A DNA stretch of 41,297 nucleotides. Origin: Roseimaritima sediminicola. GTDB taxonomy: Bacteria > Planctomycetota > Planctomycetia > Pirellulales > Pirellulaceae. The position numbers were made by a program, and so were the translations under genes. The notes under the pieces are model-generated. The model was not told the DNA's origin, searched no databases, and saw nothing but the letters and a program-made list of their open reading frames with translations. The first letter of the stretch is position 1. The number at the start of each line of letters is the position of its first letter. The stretch is from assembly GCF_009618275.1 (NCBI RefSeq), contig NZ_WIAD01000054.1, forward strand, positions 1 through 41,297, given 5' to 3'. Below, piece after piece: positions 40,611 through 41,297 of this stretch.

Positions 40611-41297
40611 CTGCTAACCGCCTCGAACACCGAAGACAAGGCCCGACCCCGGCGCTGCCTGCCCGCCATTGCTACGTGCTTAGGGAACGGCACAAATCAA
40701 CTTAGCTTCATATGCTTTCATTGATCCTTGTTTCATGCGCGGGCGTGCCCGACCTTAATGCTGCAATTACCTCCTCGCCTTCATCGGCGCAGCTTGCCTG
40801 GAAACTTCACAGCAGGATCCGAATCCCCCCTCTTCCAAGCAGGTAGGCGGGAGTCTTTCGGCATTTCGGCCGTTTCGAACGTTCGGCACGGTTTACCGCC
40901 TGGACAGCAATTCCCGGCCATGGCTGTTTTTCGGCCCGGCGGTGGGTGCGACGAGCAGATGGAGGCGCTTGGAGGCATGACGATGGTGGTGGAAGGCGGC
41001 GAAGACTCGTTTTACCGCACTGCGCCCCATGCTTGACGCGAAAAAGACTGCCTTTTTCTGTTGACTGCACAGTCGATCATCAAGTGCGCTCGGTCAGAGC
41101 CACTGCTGTGTAGCGTTTGGACGTTGAAGCGGCCTTGTGGCCGGGCGAATGTCGGCCCGTTAGCCGGATGGGCCAGGATAGACTTGGTTGCGACAGCGAT
41201 CCAAGAGAATGGCTTCGAAGAGCTGCCGGAAGCTTGTGAACACGAACGACAATGCTGCCGCGCGAGTACGCTCCCACAGGCTCCGGCGAGTCTTGAC
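40611..41297. other. Region without a recognisable gene
   Basis: In these 687 bp no open frame shows a recognisable family, signal peptide or ribosome site on either strand. No strong repeat or hairpin was seen either. Confidence 0.5.

Overview
The window looks like a planctomycete chromosome (Pirellulales-type). The indicators are a DUF1559 prepilin-like protein with an H-x9-DG end, several DUF1573 proteins, an exported DUF4886/BPSS1187-like fusion, an FG-GAP protein, and many short dispersed non-coding repeats of the kind that litter these genomes. All identifications were made by eye from motifs and no database search was run.

Region 1 (1-7.9 kb, minus strand) holds a winged-helix regulator, a type I-like ABC exporter with a degenerate nucleotide-binding domain, a HlyD-family adaptor and a TolC-like lipoprotein. 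Upstream lie an ArsC/low-molecular-weight phosphatase-like protein and a Tat-exported metallophosphoesterase. Region 2 (8-16 kb) is carbohydrate-related: a GH5-like secreted hydrolase, a GH13/CBM48 branching-type enzyme, decayed CHAD and trehalose-synthase-like pieces, a GH43-like secreted protein, a DUF1579 protein and an FG-GAP repeat protein. Region 3 (16-21.2 kb) holds a double-domain KaiC-like ATPase followed by a hybrid histidine kinase, convergent with the DUF4886/BPSS1187-like fusion. A gene-free stretch of 1.4 kb follows, with a tandem array of about 458 bp period and strong palindromes.

Region 4 (22.6-38.8 kb) is the most unusual. The resident genes are DUF1559, a GT39-like membrane glycosyltransferase, a GT2 polyprenyl-phosphate-sugar synthase and a MauE-thioredoxin fusion. 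Among them sit three separate copies of one gene layout: (1) a small exported protein with 8-10 cysteines; (2) a secreted, LolA-like protein of 330-400 residues with a C-terminal membrane anchor; (3) a membrane-attached DUF1573-like protein with a CGC motif. The copies are A (22981-25190, minus), B (29480-32355, plus) and C (35796-38732, plus, with an extra lipoprotein). The copies have diverged so far that they share layout and short motifs more than sequence. Cassettes A and B are each bounded by direct duplications of the end of a neighbouring resident gene, so that one intact copy of the neighbour survives. A ParB-like mobile-element gene lies upstream of C, and a fragment of it lies upstream of A. 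This repeated module is my candidate for an undescribed system: a disulfide-rich secreted protein with dedicated envelope partners. Its function is unknown.

Region 5 (38.8-41.3 kb) is an IS4-family insertion sequence of 1524 bp sitting exactly in the loop of a dispersed palindrome, then a small zinc-ribbon reading frame and sequence with no recognisable gene.
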